Positions 1 to 6,145 are shown, numbered from the stretch's first letter. The stretch: DNA of 7,159 nucleotides from a bacterium (GCA_945861295.1 CAMAUF010000107.1:1-7159); one strand, 5' to 3'. A program made the numbers and translations. Notes: a model not told the origin generated them from the letters alone.

Positions 1-864
1 CGTTTCGAACCCTTTGAACCCGGAGTCATCCCGGTTACGCGCTAAGAGGCCCTTGCCCGAGAGCATGCTCCAGAGGGCCGTCTGGACTTCGTTGGCGGCT
101 GCACGCAGCGCCATCGGCCGCGTTGTCATCGCTTGTTGGTCGCCCAAGCTCAGGACGATGACTTTGCTGACGGCATTGAGGAGCTTTGTTGCGAATACGG
201 GGGCCACGAGACTGACCGGCAGGACGAGCGCCATGTATGCGACCCCGACGATAGCGAGGCCAGCGATGCCGACCACGACGAGGAGGAGCGTCATGAAGAA
301 CCAGACGATGGTGTCACCGAGGGCCTTCAGCGCGCCCGCTCGGGGCTGCTCCCAAACCCCCTGCGCTGCTCCAGCCTCGACTTCGTGGGTCGCGGGGTTG
401 ATCGGGCGACCGAGGCGTTCGGAGGGCCTCGCTGCCAACGAACCCTTCTTGAAAGTCGTCAGCCAGGCGCGCTGAAGCTGGTGCCGGTAGATGGCCCGGA
501 GCAACGCGAGTCCGGCGAGCACGCCCCAGAGGTAAACTTTGAGCGGCTTCGTCGGCTCAAACGTCTTCGTCCACCACGCCTCGCGGATGTGCCACTCTTC
601 GTCCCACTCCTCGGGTTCGCACTGCTCCCGGGTCGGCTCGGGCGTGGAGGCTTCGGGCCGACCGTTTCGCAAGTGGAGCGTCGCCCAGGTCGTGTCGCTA
701 CGGTCGCTTCGATCCCGCGCCGAGAGCTGCACATTCTTGGCGCCCAGGGCCTTCTCATGGCTGAGAAACGAGACCAGCTCCTCGACAAAGCCGCTGATAT
801 AGCTGCCCTTCTTGTGCTCGCCCACACCGTGGACCACGACGATCCCGCGATAAACCTTGGCCAC
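1..864 (-). CDS. Alpha/beta-hydrolase-like membrane-associated protein, N-terminal part (3' end beyond window)
   Basis: An open frame of 288 codons runs uninterrupted from a GTG at 864 to the left edge, so the C-terminus is missing. An in-frame TGA lies about 55 bases upstream of the GTG, and no ATG lies between them. A GGGGG tract (873-877) eight bases ahead is a weak ribosome site. Residues 7-17 read GIVVVHGVGEH, a hydrophobic strand followed by an HG turn, as seen at the first core strand and oxyanion region of alpha/beta hydrolases. A Trp- and Glu-rich stretch follows (about 84-99), then a hydrophobic segment at 109-128 and a long one at 189-228 (FFMTLLLVVVGIAGLAIVGV and onward), enough for one or two membrane helices. 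No GxSxG nucleophile motif occurs in the visible part. In hydrolases of this layout I would expect it after the membrane segments, outside the window. Substrate is unknown. Hydrolase assignment is moderate; that the frame is coding is well supported by its length and protein-like composition. Confidence 0.72.
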   Translation of the reverse strand, partial: MAKVYRGIVVVHGVGEHKKGSYISGFVEELVSFLSHEKALGAKNVQLSARDRSDRSDTTWATLHLRNGRPEASTPEPTREQCEPEEWDEEWHIREAWWTKTFEPTKPLKVYLWGVLAGLALLRAIYRHQLQRAWLTTFKKGSLAARPSERLGRPINPATHEVEAGAAQGVWEQPRAGALKALGDTIVWFFMTLLLVVVGIAGLAIVGVAYMALVLPVSLVAPVFATKLLNAVSKVIVLSLGDQQAMTTRPMALRAAANEVQTALWSMLSGKGLLARNRDDSGFKGFET

Positions 865-916
865 CTCGACTGCCCCCGGTCTCGGATGGGGGAACAGTGG
901 CGATGGCTGGCTGCGA

Positions 917-949
917 TGTCAATACCGCTGTGTGAAGTGGGTCACACAG
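917..949 (-). promoter_or_regulatory. Candidate CRP/FNR-family operator and -35 box upstream of the hydrolase gene
   Basis: Positions 928-949 form a perfect 8+8 palindrome, CTGTGTGA, six bases, TCACACAG. It contains the TGTGA-N6-TCACA half-site arrangement recognised by CRP-type regulators. Reading on the minus strand, a perfect TTGACA follows at 922-917, five bases past the palindrome. The GTG of the hydrolase gene is about 75 bases from the palindrome centre. No good -10 hexamer is found 16-18 bases beyond the TTGACA, so the promoter part is weak. The palindrome also lies 13 bases beyond the stop of the HicB-like gene and could act as a hairpin at that transcript's end, but no T-run follows it on the minus strand. 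Confidence 0.4.
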
Positions 950-962
950 GCGCCGATGCGGA

Positions 963-1178
963 TCAGACGGCGACCGCGATGACCTGCGCCTGGCCTGATG
1001 GCTCCGGGATGGGCTCACCGTCCGCCGCCATCGCCCGTAAGTGCAGGACCAGCGCCTCCCGGATTAGGCGTTCCGTTTCGGTTCGCGTCTCGGCGGCCGC
1101 TACACACCCCGGCACGTCGGGCACGTAGGCCGACCAGCTTGCCACGCCGGGCTCGAAAATGACGATGTACTCTCTCAT
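963..1178 (-). CDS. HicB-like (UPF0150 type) small protein, no HicA partner seen
   Basis: The 71-residue product matches the HicB N-terminal domain in style. A short strand (REYIVIFEP, residues 2-10) is followed by a second strand with the characteristic YVPDVPGCVAAAETRTET segment (18-35), then an amphipathic helix with ERLIREALVLHL (36-47). HicB proteins are antitoxins that hold the HicA mRNA interferase inactive through this partial RNase-H-like fold, and many carry a DNA-binding C-terminus. Here the protein ends soon after the helix, so no separate ribbon-helix-helix or HTH domain is present. No HicA-like frame lies in the 31 bases before it or the 98 bases after it. It is either a solitary HicB-fold protein, which is common in bacteria, or the remnant of a pair. 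The ATG at 1178 is the natural start because the first strand begins right there; no strong ribosome site precedes it. It lies 31 bases downstream of the secreted-protein gene and could be co-transcribed with it. Confidence 0.82.
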   Translation of the reverse strand: MREYIVIFEPGVASWSAYVPDVPGCVAAAETRTETERLIREALVLHLRAMAADGEPIPEPSGQAQVIAVAV

Positions 1179-1209
1179 CGGCGTCTGTCCGCTAGGCCAC
1201 AGTTCGGCC

Positions 1210-2010
1210 TCACTTCATGACCCACGTGGCGCCGCCGGGGCCGCGGACGGCGACCCAATACGCTGTGCCAGCCTTCAGCGTCGCGAGGTCGTTCGCGCCC
1301 GGCACCGCCGCGGCGGCCGGGAAGAAGGCGAGCCAGGTCTGCGATGCCGCAGCCCATCCATAGATCGCGGTGACCGCCTCCTTCGCCGAGCCGCCTGAGG
1401 CGAGAGCCTCGGCGGGCTTGACGCCGTCCGCACCCGCCCACGTAATCAGCGACCAGCGGAAGTTCAGCGTCGCCGCGGCCGTCCTCCGCGTGTCGAGGTC
1501 GGCGACCCATCGGAGCGTGCCTTCGTCTGACTGCACCGTTACGAGCACGCGGAGGGGCCCTGGAATGCTCTGCGCGACCTGTATCCAGGCCTGGCATTCG
1601 TCGGTAACGCCGGCGGCCAAGGGGGCGAAGGCGCGGATCGGCGAACCGGCGGCGGCGTTCTTCGCTGTAGAAAAGGTGCGCACGCCCGAGACGGCCCGCG
1701 GGTTCGGCGGGATCGCGGTCAGCGAACTCGTCGCGATGATCGCGCCATCGCCCGACTCGATCACGAACTCGACCGGAAGGTTGAGCACCGGGTGCAGGCT
1801 GACCGCGCCCGGTACACGGGCCGGGTCGCACAATCCGCCGCGGTCGAGCGCGTGGAAGACGACGAAGACGAACGGCGCCGACGCGTCGCCCTCGATGTGG
1901 GCGCTAACGGGCGACCCGGATTCGGAGCGGGCAGGCACGGCGCCGAGCACAACCAGCGCGCAAACGAGCGCGGCAACCGGCAAGACAAGCGGACGGAGAG
2001 CATGATTCAT
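1210..2010 (-). CDS. Secreted protein of unknown function with C-terminal Trp/Gly-rich module
   Basis: The product is 266 residues from the ATG at 2010. The frame stays open upstream to 2103, but the extra 31 residues are charged and unlike a leader. From 2010 a clear signal peptide begins: MNHALRP, a hydrophobic core at about 8-24, and a likely cleavage near VPARSES (25-31). The mature part is rich in Ala, Val, Thr and Pro and has two cysteines (Cys61 and Cys139) that could form a disulphide outside the cell. Residues 186-263 form a distinct module: WSLITWAG, then AVTAIYGWAAASQTWLAFFP, then ATLKAGTAYWVAVRG. I associate this W..G / Y.W...SQ.W / L..G.AYWV pattern with the C-terminal ends of secreted Chloroflexota proteins, where its role is unknown; this is from memory. 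The middle region (40-180) may be beta-rich. No catalytic motif is visible. No clear ribosome site lies before the start. The gene diverges from the antitoxin gene across 91 bases. Confidence 0.8.
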   Translation of the reverse strand: MNHALRPLVLPVAALVCALVVLGAVPARSESGSPVSAHIEGDASAPFVFVVFHALDRGGLCDPARVPGAVSLHPVLNLPVEFVIESGDGAIIATSSLTAIPPNPRAVSGVRTFSTAKNAAAGSPIRAFAPLAAGVTDECQAWIQVAQSIPGPLRVLVTVQSDEGTLRWVADLDTRRTAAATLNFRWSLITWAGADGVKPAEALASGGSAKEAVTAIYGWAAASQTWLAFFPAAAAVPGANDLATLKAGTAYWVAVRGPGGATWVMK

Positions 2011-2064
2011 GGTAATCGCAGCTTGCCGGTCTGCCCGGACATGCTCAACCCGGCCGTCCTCGGG

Positions 2065-2093
2065 GTGGCTGGGCGCACCGCGCCGCGTATACT
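2065..2093 (+). promoter_or_regulatory. Candidate promoter of the antitoxin gene, possibly giving a leaderless mRNA
   Basis: TATACT at 2088-2093 matches the sigma-70 type -10 consensus at five of six positions. Seventeen bases upstream, GTGGCT (2065-2070) matches TTGACA at three positions. Transcription would start about six or seven bases past the -10, at 2099-2101, directly before the ATG at 2102. That leaves no room for a ribosome site; the only purine tract, GAGGG at 2096-2100, is one base from the ATG. The site sits in the 91-base divergent gap. Confidence 0.42.
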
Positions 2094-2101
2094 TTGAGGG
2101 C

Positions 2102-2362
2102 ATGACTCAGCGCGAAGCCGTCCACGATATCATTGACTGCCTCCCCGATGACCTCCTCGACCAAGTCGGGGAGTACCTCGGACGCATTCGGCGCGAGCGA
2201 TTCGCCGCGCTGCTCGCGGCCGCGCCATACGACGACGAGCCGCTGTCAGAAGCGGACCTTGTCGGCATTGCGGAGGCCGAAGCTGACGTCGCGGCTGGCC
2301 GCGTGGTGCGGGACAGGGACCTCGACGCGGTGCTCGAGGCGATGCTTCTTGCCCGCCGTTGA
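2102..2362 (+). CDS. RelB/Phd-type small antitoxin (86 residues)
   Basis: The frame is open upstream to 2009, but protein-like sequence begins at the ATG at 2102, giving MTQREAVHDIIDCLPDDLLD. That N-terminal part is a predicted helical dimerisation-type region (residues 1-30, alternating hydrophobic and acidic positions). The second half has DDEPLSEADLVGIAEAEADV, followed by a short tail with GRVVRDRDLDAVLEAML. This acidic, helical ending is typical of antitoxins that wrap around RelE/ParE toxins and are degraded by cellular proteases. Expected role: neutralise the toxin encoded immediately downstream and repress the shared promoter. The stop at 2360-2362 overlaps the first codons of the toxin frame, the usual translational coupling of such pairs. 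The partner is damaged here, so this antitoxin is either a leftover or still useful against related toxins elsewhere. Antitoxin assignment rests on size, composition and position; the exact family is uncertain. Confidence 0.72.
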   Translation: MTQREAVHDIIDCLPDDLLDQVGEYLGRIRRERFAALLAAAPYDDEPLSEADLVGIAEAEADVAAGRVVRDRDLDAVLEAMLLARR

Positions 2363-2608
2363 GTGATCCCAAAGAGCCGTTGAGCAACGTGCTGAGATCG
2401 GTCAACAGCAGCATCGCCAGATGGCCGGTGTGATTGTGCGAGTCCGCTCGTTCGAGTCGAGCGGCCCTGCTGACCTCAAGAAGCTGAGGGACGCCGATGG
2501 TCGCTGGCGAATCCGCCAAGGCGATTGGCGCATCATCTTGCTCCACGGCCCGATGGGACGTGGATAGTCGAGCGAATCGCCAACCGCCGTGACGCCTACG
2601 AGGCGTGA
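2349..2608 (+). pseudogene. Disrupted RelE/ParE-type toxin (one in-frame stop, one frameshift)
   Basis: Reading from a TTG at 2349, the frame gives LPAVE, then TGA at 2364-2366, then SQRAVEQ and on without interruption to VRSFESSGPADLKKLRDADG and GRWRIRQGDWRIILLHG. A TAG at 2565-2567 closes that frame. From about 2549 the frame one base earlier continues the same protein as PDGTWIVERIANRRDAYEA and ends with TGA at 2606-2608. Joined, this is about 86 residues, the usual length for RelE/ParE toxins, and it shows the family's KKL...WRIR.GDWRI strand pair and the final I..R.dAYe strand. These toxins are ribosome-dependent mRNA endonucleases or gyrase poisons; the member type cannot be told here. 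The TGA could come from one change in a TGG. The shift fits loss of one base in the GGCCCG run near 2547-2552. The longest intact remnant starts at ATG 2421 and has 48 codons. TGA ends several neighbouring genes, so recoding as Trp is unlikely. A double sequencing error is possible. Confidence 0.72.
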
Positions 2609-2610
2609 CG

Positions 2611-4707
2611 CTAGAACTCGTACGAGCCGAGGTCGCAGTTGCCGTTGCGAGCGGAACCGCGTTGGTCGGTTGCGAGGAGTAAGTCCGGCACTCCGTCGCC
2701 GTTGCTGTCACCCACGCAGTTCACCGGCCCGGCGTTGATGGCGGGGCTCCCGGCCTGGAGCGCGTGAGTCTCGGTCAGGCCCGGCGGATTAAGCGCGAGC
2801 GGGTCGAGCAACGGCGCGACGGCGTTGATGGTGAAGCCGCAGCTCACGCCCTCTTCGAGATTCGTGCCGATCCCCGTGATAACGCCGCCGAACCCAGTCG
2901 CGCAGTCGTCACCGGCGACGGCTTGTTCGCCGATGATGCTGTTGCGGGCCTCGATGAGCCCGGCATTGGCCGCAACCCCGGAGCCGCCAAGCCCGGCCGA
3001 GTTCTCCGCCACGGTGACATTGAAGAGGTAGGTGGCAGACCCGAAAGCACCGGACACTTCGTTATAGATACCGCCCCCGCGGTCGGACGCCGTATTTCCG
3101 CTAATTGTTGAGTTATTGACGGCGAGTTGGCTGAAAAGCAGGTCGTCTTCGTTGTACAGGCCGCCACCATCGCCGGCTGTGACGTCGTTGCCGGAGACCG
3201 TTGATGCGGTGATGACGGTCGTCGAGTCTGTCAGGCGGATGCCGCCGCCTTCGCTGCCGGCGACGTTGTTGCGGACCGTGGTCGTCAAAATCTGGGCCGT
3301 CGCGCCATAGAGGTACAGTCCGCCACCGGCGGCCGCTTCGTTCCGTTGGACGAGCGAGTTCGTGATCGCCAGGGTGTTCGGGAGGTCCGGACGGGCGTCG
3401 AGGTAGTACACCCCTCCACCGAAGCCGAGCGCGGCATTGTCGCGGATGGTGGCGGTGATAGTCGCGAATGTCATGTTGTTGTCGGCGCTGACGTAGGCGC
3501 CGCCGCCGTTACCGTCGGCGGTGTTATTGGCGATGAGGGGCGCCGGTGAGCCGGAAAGCTCCAGCGACTTCGGGATGGTGTTCACACCGCCCGCAATCCA
3601 GAGGCCGCCGCCGTCGTCGGCCGCGTCGTTACGGGTGATGCGGCCGCGGCCTATGACAGTATCTCCGCCCGCGGCTACCCCGCCGCCAAAGAGCGCCGAA
3701 TTCCGCGTGACCGTGGTGTTGTTGAGGGTCAGTCTGCCCGTAAAGACCATCACGCCCCCGCCCCACGCTCCGGCGGCGGTGTTGTCGCTGATCGTGCTCC
3801 GGGTGATGGTGACTTGGTCCGAGGCGTCGATGGAGTGACTCCAGATGCCGCCGCCGCCCTGAGGATAGCCGATTGCGGCAGTCGCCACGTTGCCATCGAT
3901 GGTGGAATCGGCAACGGTCAGCACCGTCGAGGCCGGGAAGTTAGCCACACCGCCGCCGTTCTCGGCCGTGTTATTGGAGACGGTCGAACGGCTGATCGTC
4001 GTGGACCCCGCGTTGTATATGCCGCCGCCGTAGCCGAAGGCGGTGTTGCCGGAGATCGTGCTTGAAAGGATCACCAATGTGGCCCCCGCTTCGTTGTAGA
4101 TACCGCCGCCGTTGCCGTTGTCCGAGTTGTTGTTCGTGATTTCGGAGGTCCGAACGATCAGGGTCCCGGCGTTGTAGATGCCGCCGGCGAAGTTCGACAT
4201 CGCATCGTTGCCGTCGATGGTCATGTCGCGGACGGTGACGGCGCCGGTCTCGATCCGCATGCCGGCGCCGTTGATGCCGTTGCCACCGGTCAGCGTCAGC
4301 TTGCGCAGGGAGACGACCGCGGCGCCTGCCAAGACGTGGAGGCTACGTTCGTTCGAGAGCGCGGAGGGGTCGATGGTCGCGCCCGCTCCAAGCCCGATCA
4401 GCGTGAGGTCTGAGGTGATATCCAAGTCGCCGCTTAGGGCTACGTCATCGAAGCCGGCGATCGTGAGGGCGTAGAGGCCAGCGGGCAGACGGATCGTGTC
4501 CGCCCCCGCGAGCGCGTTCGCCGCGATGATCGCGCCCCGTGCGCTGCAGTCGTTGGCTGCGCCGGTGCAGGCCTGGAACGCGGGGTCGGCGCTGTCGACG
4601 AAGGTATCGACGGTGACCGTCAGGGCCGCAGCCGGCCGGGCGCCCCCGGTCAAGGCGAGCGCCCCGAGCAGCAGGATGAGGGCGGAGACGTTCACAACGC
4701 GTTTCAT
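2611..4707 (-). CDS. Secreted right-handed beta-helix repeat protein with choice-of-anchor-Q-like C-terminus
   Basis: This 698-residue product starts at ATG 4707 with a good ribosome site (AGAGGT at 4713-4718, five-base spacer). Residues 1-28 form a signal peptide (MKRVVNVSALILLLGALALT, then cleavage after AAA at 26-28). Residues 30-75 resemble a CSLREA-type entry region: VTVDTFVDSADP, CTGAANDCSARGAIIAANAL and GADTIRLPAGLY. About 15 imperfect repeats of roughly 25-30 residues follow (175-580), each with a GGGIYN-like turn and often an STISGNTA-like coil. This is the parallel beta-helix pattern of polymorphic outer-membrane and pectate-lyase-like proteins. The C-terminus has GSPAINAGPVNC, a DxNxDGxxD calcium-loop sequence (667-675) and the ending NCDLGSYEF. 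I see no LPxTG, C-terminal membrane helix or autotransporter barrel. Likely an exported surface or extracellular adhesin or polysaccharide-contacting protein; no catalytic residues can be assigned. Its stop lies two bases from the end of the convergent toxin pseudogene. Confidence 0.93.
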   Translation of the reverse strand: MKRVVNVSALILLLGALALTGGARPAAALTVTVDTFVDSADPAFQACTGAANDCSARGAIIAANALAGADTIRLPAGLYALTIAGFDDVALSGDLDITSDLTLIGLGAGATIDPSALSNERSLHVLAGAAVVSLRKLTLTGGNGINGAGMRIETGAVTVRDMTIDGNDAMSNFAGGIYNAGTLIVRTSEITNNNSDNGNGGGIYNEAGATLVILSSTISGNTAFGYGGGIYNAGSTTISRSTVSNNTAENGGGVANFPASTVLTVADSTIDGNVATAAIGYPQGGGGIWSHSIDASDQVTITRSTISDNTAAGAWGGGVMVFTGRLTLNNTTVTRNSALFGGGVAAGGDTVIGRGRITRNDAADDGGGLWIAGGVNTIPKSLELSGSPAPLIANNTADGNGGGAYVSADNNMTFATITATIRDNAALGFGGGVYYLDARPDLPNTLAITNSLVQRNEAAAGGGLYLYGATAQILTTTVRNNVAGSEGGGIRLTDSTTVITASTVSGNDVTAGDGGGLYNEDDLLFSQLAVNNSTISGNTASDRGGGIYNEVSGAFGSATYLFNVTVAENSAGLGGSGVAANAGLIEARNSIIGEQAVAGDDCATGFGGVITGIGTNLEEGVSCGFTINAVAPLLDPLALNPPGLTETHALQAGSPAINAGPVNCVGDSNGDGVPDLLLATDQRGSARNGNCDLGSYEF

Positions 4708-4828
4708 GGTTCACCTCTGATGTTGACAGGCGCGGCCAAAGTCTACGAGCAGGGCCCGACGATTGCCATGCCTTTCTCTGTCTCTGGCACTATGGCGCCA
4801 GCGCCGTGCAAGGTGACGGGCCACGCGA

Positions 4829-4862
4829 GAACGCCCGCGTCTCTTGGCGAGAGCGGGCGTTC
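4829..4862 (-). terminator. Strong hairpin after the acyl-CoA dehydrogenase gene, possible terminator without a T-tract
   Basis: GAACGCCCGC (4829-4838) pairs perfectly with GCGGGCGTTC (4853-4862). Inside, after one bulged G, TCTC (4840-4843) pairs with GAGA (4849-4852) around a five-base loop. The hairpin begins 25 bases after the dehydrogenase stop, as expected of a terminator. Neither strand has a T-run after the stem, so it may instead protect the 3' end of the mRNA or end transcription with Rho. It separates the dehydrogenase from the beta-helix gene, which therefore probably has its own promoter in 4720-4828; I found no convincing one there. Confidence 0.5.
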
Positions 4863-4887
4863 GGCGGGATACACGGGTAGCGATTCC

Positions 4888-6078
4888 CTACGCGCGCGGC
4901 AGGCCAAGGCCCCTGGTCGCGATGATGTTGCGCTGGATCTCGCTTGTGCCGCCCGCGATCGTGGCCGGCACGCTGGCCAAATAGCCGACCGCGGCGGAGC
5001 CGCGCATGGGCGCGCTCTTGTCCGTGAGCACGCCCGCGAGGCCCATCATCTTGATCGCGCTCTTGGCGATGCTCTGACTCAGCGTCGTGTTGAAGAGCTT
5101 GGCGATCGACGATTCCGAGTTCGGGATGAGGCCGGCCGCCTGCATCGAAATCACCCGGTAGGCGAGTTGGGTCGCGACTTGGACGTCGATCCAGCGGTCG
5201 GCCCATTGGTGCTTCGAGGCTTGGTAGTCGGTTGGGGCCATCTCGTGTTTGTGTTCGCGCATCCAGTTGATGTTCCGCTCGACCGCTTGCCGCTGGCCCA
5301 CGGCGTTGCCGATCGACGAGCGTTCGAAGTCCAGGGTCGTGGTGCCGACATACCAGCCGCGGTTCACCTCGCCGATCACGTTCTTGACGGGGACGCGGAC
5401 GTCCTCGAAGAAGACTTCGTTGAAGTTGTGGCTGCCCGCGAGGTTGATCAGCGGCCGTACGGTGATGCCGGGCGTCTTCATGTCCATCAGGAGGTAGGTG
5501 ATGCCGCGGTGTTTCGGGGCGTCCGGGTCTGTCCGCGTCAGCGCGAAACACCAGTCGGCGATGTGCGCGCCCGAGGTCCAGATTTTCTGGCCGTTGACGA
5601 CGAAGTCGTCCCCATCGCGGACGGCGCGGGTCTGGAGGGAGGCGAGGTCGGACCCGGAGCCGGGTTCGCTATACCCCTGGCACCAGTTGACTGTGCCATC
5701 GAGGATGCGCGGAATGTGCTGCTGCTTCTGCTCCTCGGTGCCGTGCGCGATGAGCGTGGGGCCGAGCATCATGACGCCGAGGCCCCCGATTCCCGGCGCC
5801 CTCGCCTCCGCGAACTCGTGGTTGAGGATGAACTGGTCGACGGCCGTCATGCCGGCGCCGCCGTACTCGGTCGGCCAGGCCGGGGCGACCCAGCCGCGCT
5901 TGGCGAGGGCCTTGCGCCAGCTTTCGAAGCCTTCGCGCAGGGCCGGGTTGCCGCGCATTGTCATCATGCTCTCGAAGTCCAGCGTTTCGGACTGGAACAC
6001 CGCGGGAAGCTCGTCCTTGAGGAAGGAGCGGATGCCCTGCCGCCATTCAGCTTGTTGTGGCGTGTCGCGCCAATCCAT
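4888..6078 (-). CDS. Acyl-CoA dehydrogenase, FAD-dependent
   Basis: The 396-residue product has full family length. It is expected to oxidise an acyl-CoA to the trans-2-enoyl-CoA in the cytoplasm, passing electrons through FAD to electron-transfer flavoprotein. The frame is open to 6204, but the family start is MDWRDTPQQAEWRQGIRSFL at ATG 6078, with GGAG nine bases upstream. Visible landmarks are the helical N-domain (1-125, with GWVAPAWPTEYGGAG at 62-76), the FAD/substrate signature QGYSEPGSGSDLAS (134-147), the beta-domain segment VNGQKIWTSGAHIADW (161-176), and the C-terminal helical domain ending IAGGTSEIQRNIIATRGLGL (374-392). The position that carries the catalytic Glu in medium-chain enzymes is Gly here (Gly376 in AGGT). 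Glu252 in TLDFERSSIG lies where isovaleryl- and long-chain-type enzymes keep their base, so it is the likely catalytic residue. Chain length cannot be told from sequence; a branched or bulky substrate is possible. Confidence 0.95.
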   Translation of the reverse strand: MDWRDTPQQAEWRQGIRSFLKDELPAVFQSETLDFESMMTMRGNPALREGFESWRKALAKRGWVAPAWPTEYGGAGMTAVDQFILNHEFAEARAPGIGGLGVMMLGPTLIAHGTEEQKQQHIPRILDGTVNWCQGYSEPGSGSDLASLQTRAVRDGDDFVVNGQKIWTSGAHIADWCFALTRTDPDAPKHRGITYLLMDMKTPGITVRPLINLAGSHNFNEVFFEDVRVPVKNVIGEVNRGWYVGTTTLDFERSSIGNAVGQRQAVERNINWMREHKHEMAPTDYQASKHQWADRWIDVQVATQLAYRVISMQAAGLIPNSESSIAKLFNTTLSQSIAKSAIKMMGLAGVLTDKSAPMRGSAAVGYLASVPATIAGGTSEIQRNIIATRGLGLPRA

Positions 6079-6115
6079 TTGGTCATTCTCCGTGCGAAGG
6101 TGAGTCGTGCGCTGC

Positions 6116-6145
6116 ATCCTAACAAAAAGCGTGAGAAGGTGTCGC
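6116..6145 (-). promoter_or_regulatory. Weak candidate promoter for the acyl-CoA dehydrogenase gene
   Basis: On the minus strand, GCGACA (6145-6140) and TAGGAT (6121-6116) are spaced by 18 bases. Each matches its consensus (TTGACA, TATAAT) at four of six positions. Transcription would begin about 30-35 bases before the ATG at 6078, leaving room for the GGAG ribosome site. The 133-base gap to the upstream gene supports a separate promoter, but the match is weak in GC-rich DNA and could be chance. Confidence 0.22.

Noticed and set aside
133..1128. A 331-codon plus-strand open frame opposite the hydrolase and HicB-like genes
   Set aside because: It spans two minus-strand genes and their gap, has charged low-complexity composition, and the minus-strand frames give recognisable protein.
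1194..1210. Small inverted repeat AGGCC / GGCCT with a seven-base loop just after the secreted-protein stop
   Set aside because: Only five base pairs and no T-run; too weak to call a terminator in GC-rich DNA.
1370..2005. A 211-codon plus-strand open frame opposite the small secreted protein, and a 218-codon minus-strand frame at 1175-1831
   Set aside because: Both overlap the frame with a clear signal peptide and ordered C-terminal module. Their own products are Ser/Thr- or Arg-rich and carry no motif.
2364..2366. TGA recoded as tryptophan or selenocysteine in the toxin frame
   Set aside because: TGA ends the antitoxin, HicB-like and secreted-protein genes in this window, and the toxin frame also has a separate frameshift, so decay or sequencing error is simpler.
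2611..4707. The recurring GCCGCCGCC-type DNA in the beta-helix gene as a DNA-level tandem repeat or CRISPR-like array
   Set aside because: The repeats are irregular at DNA level and are explained by the Gly-Gly-Gly turns of the encoded protein repeats.
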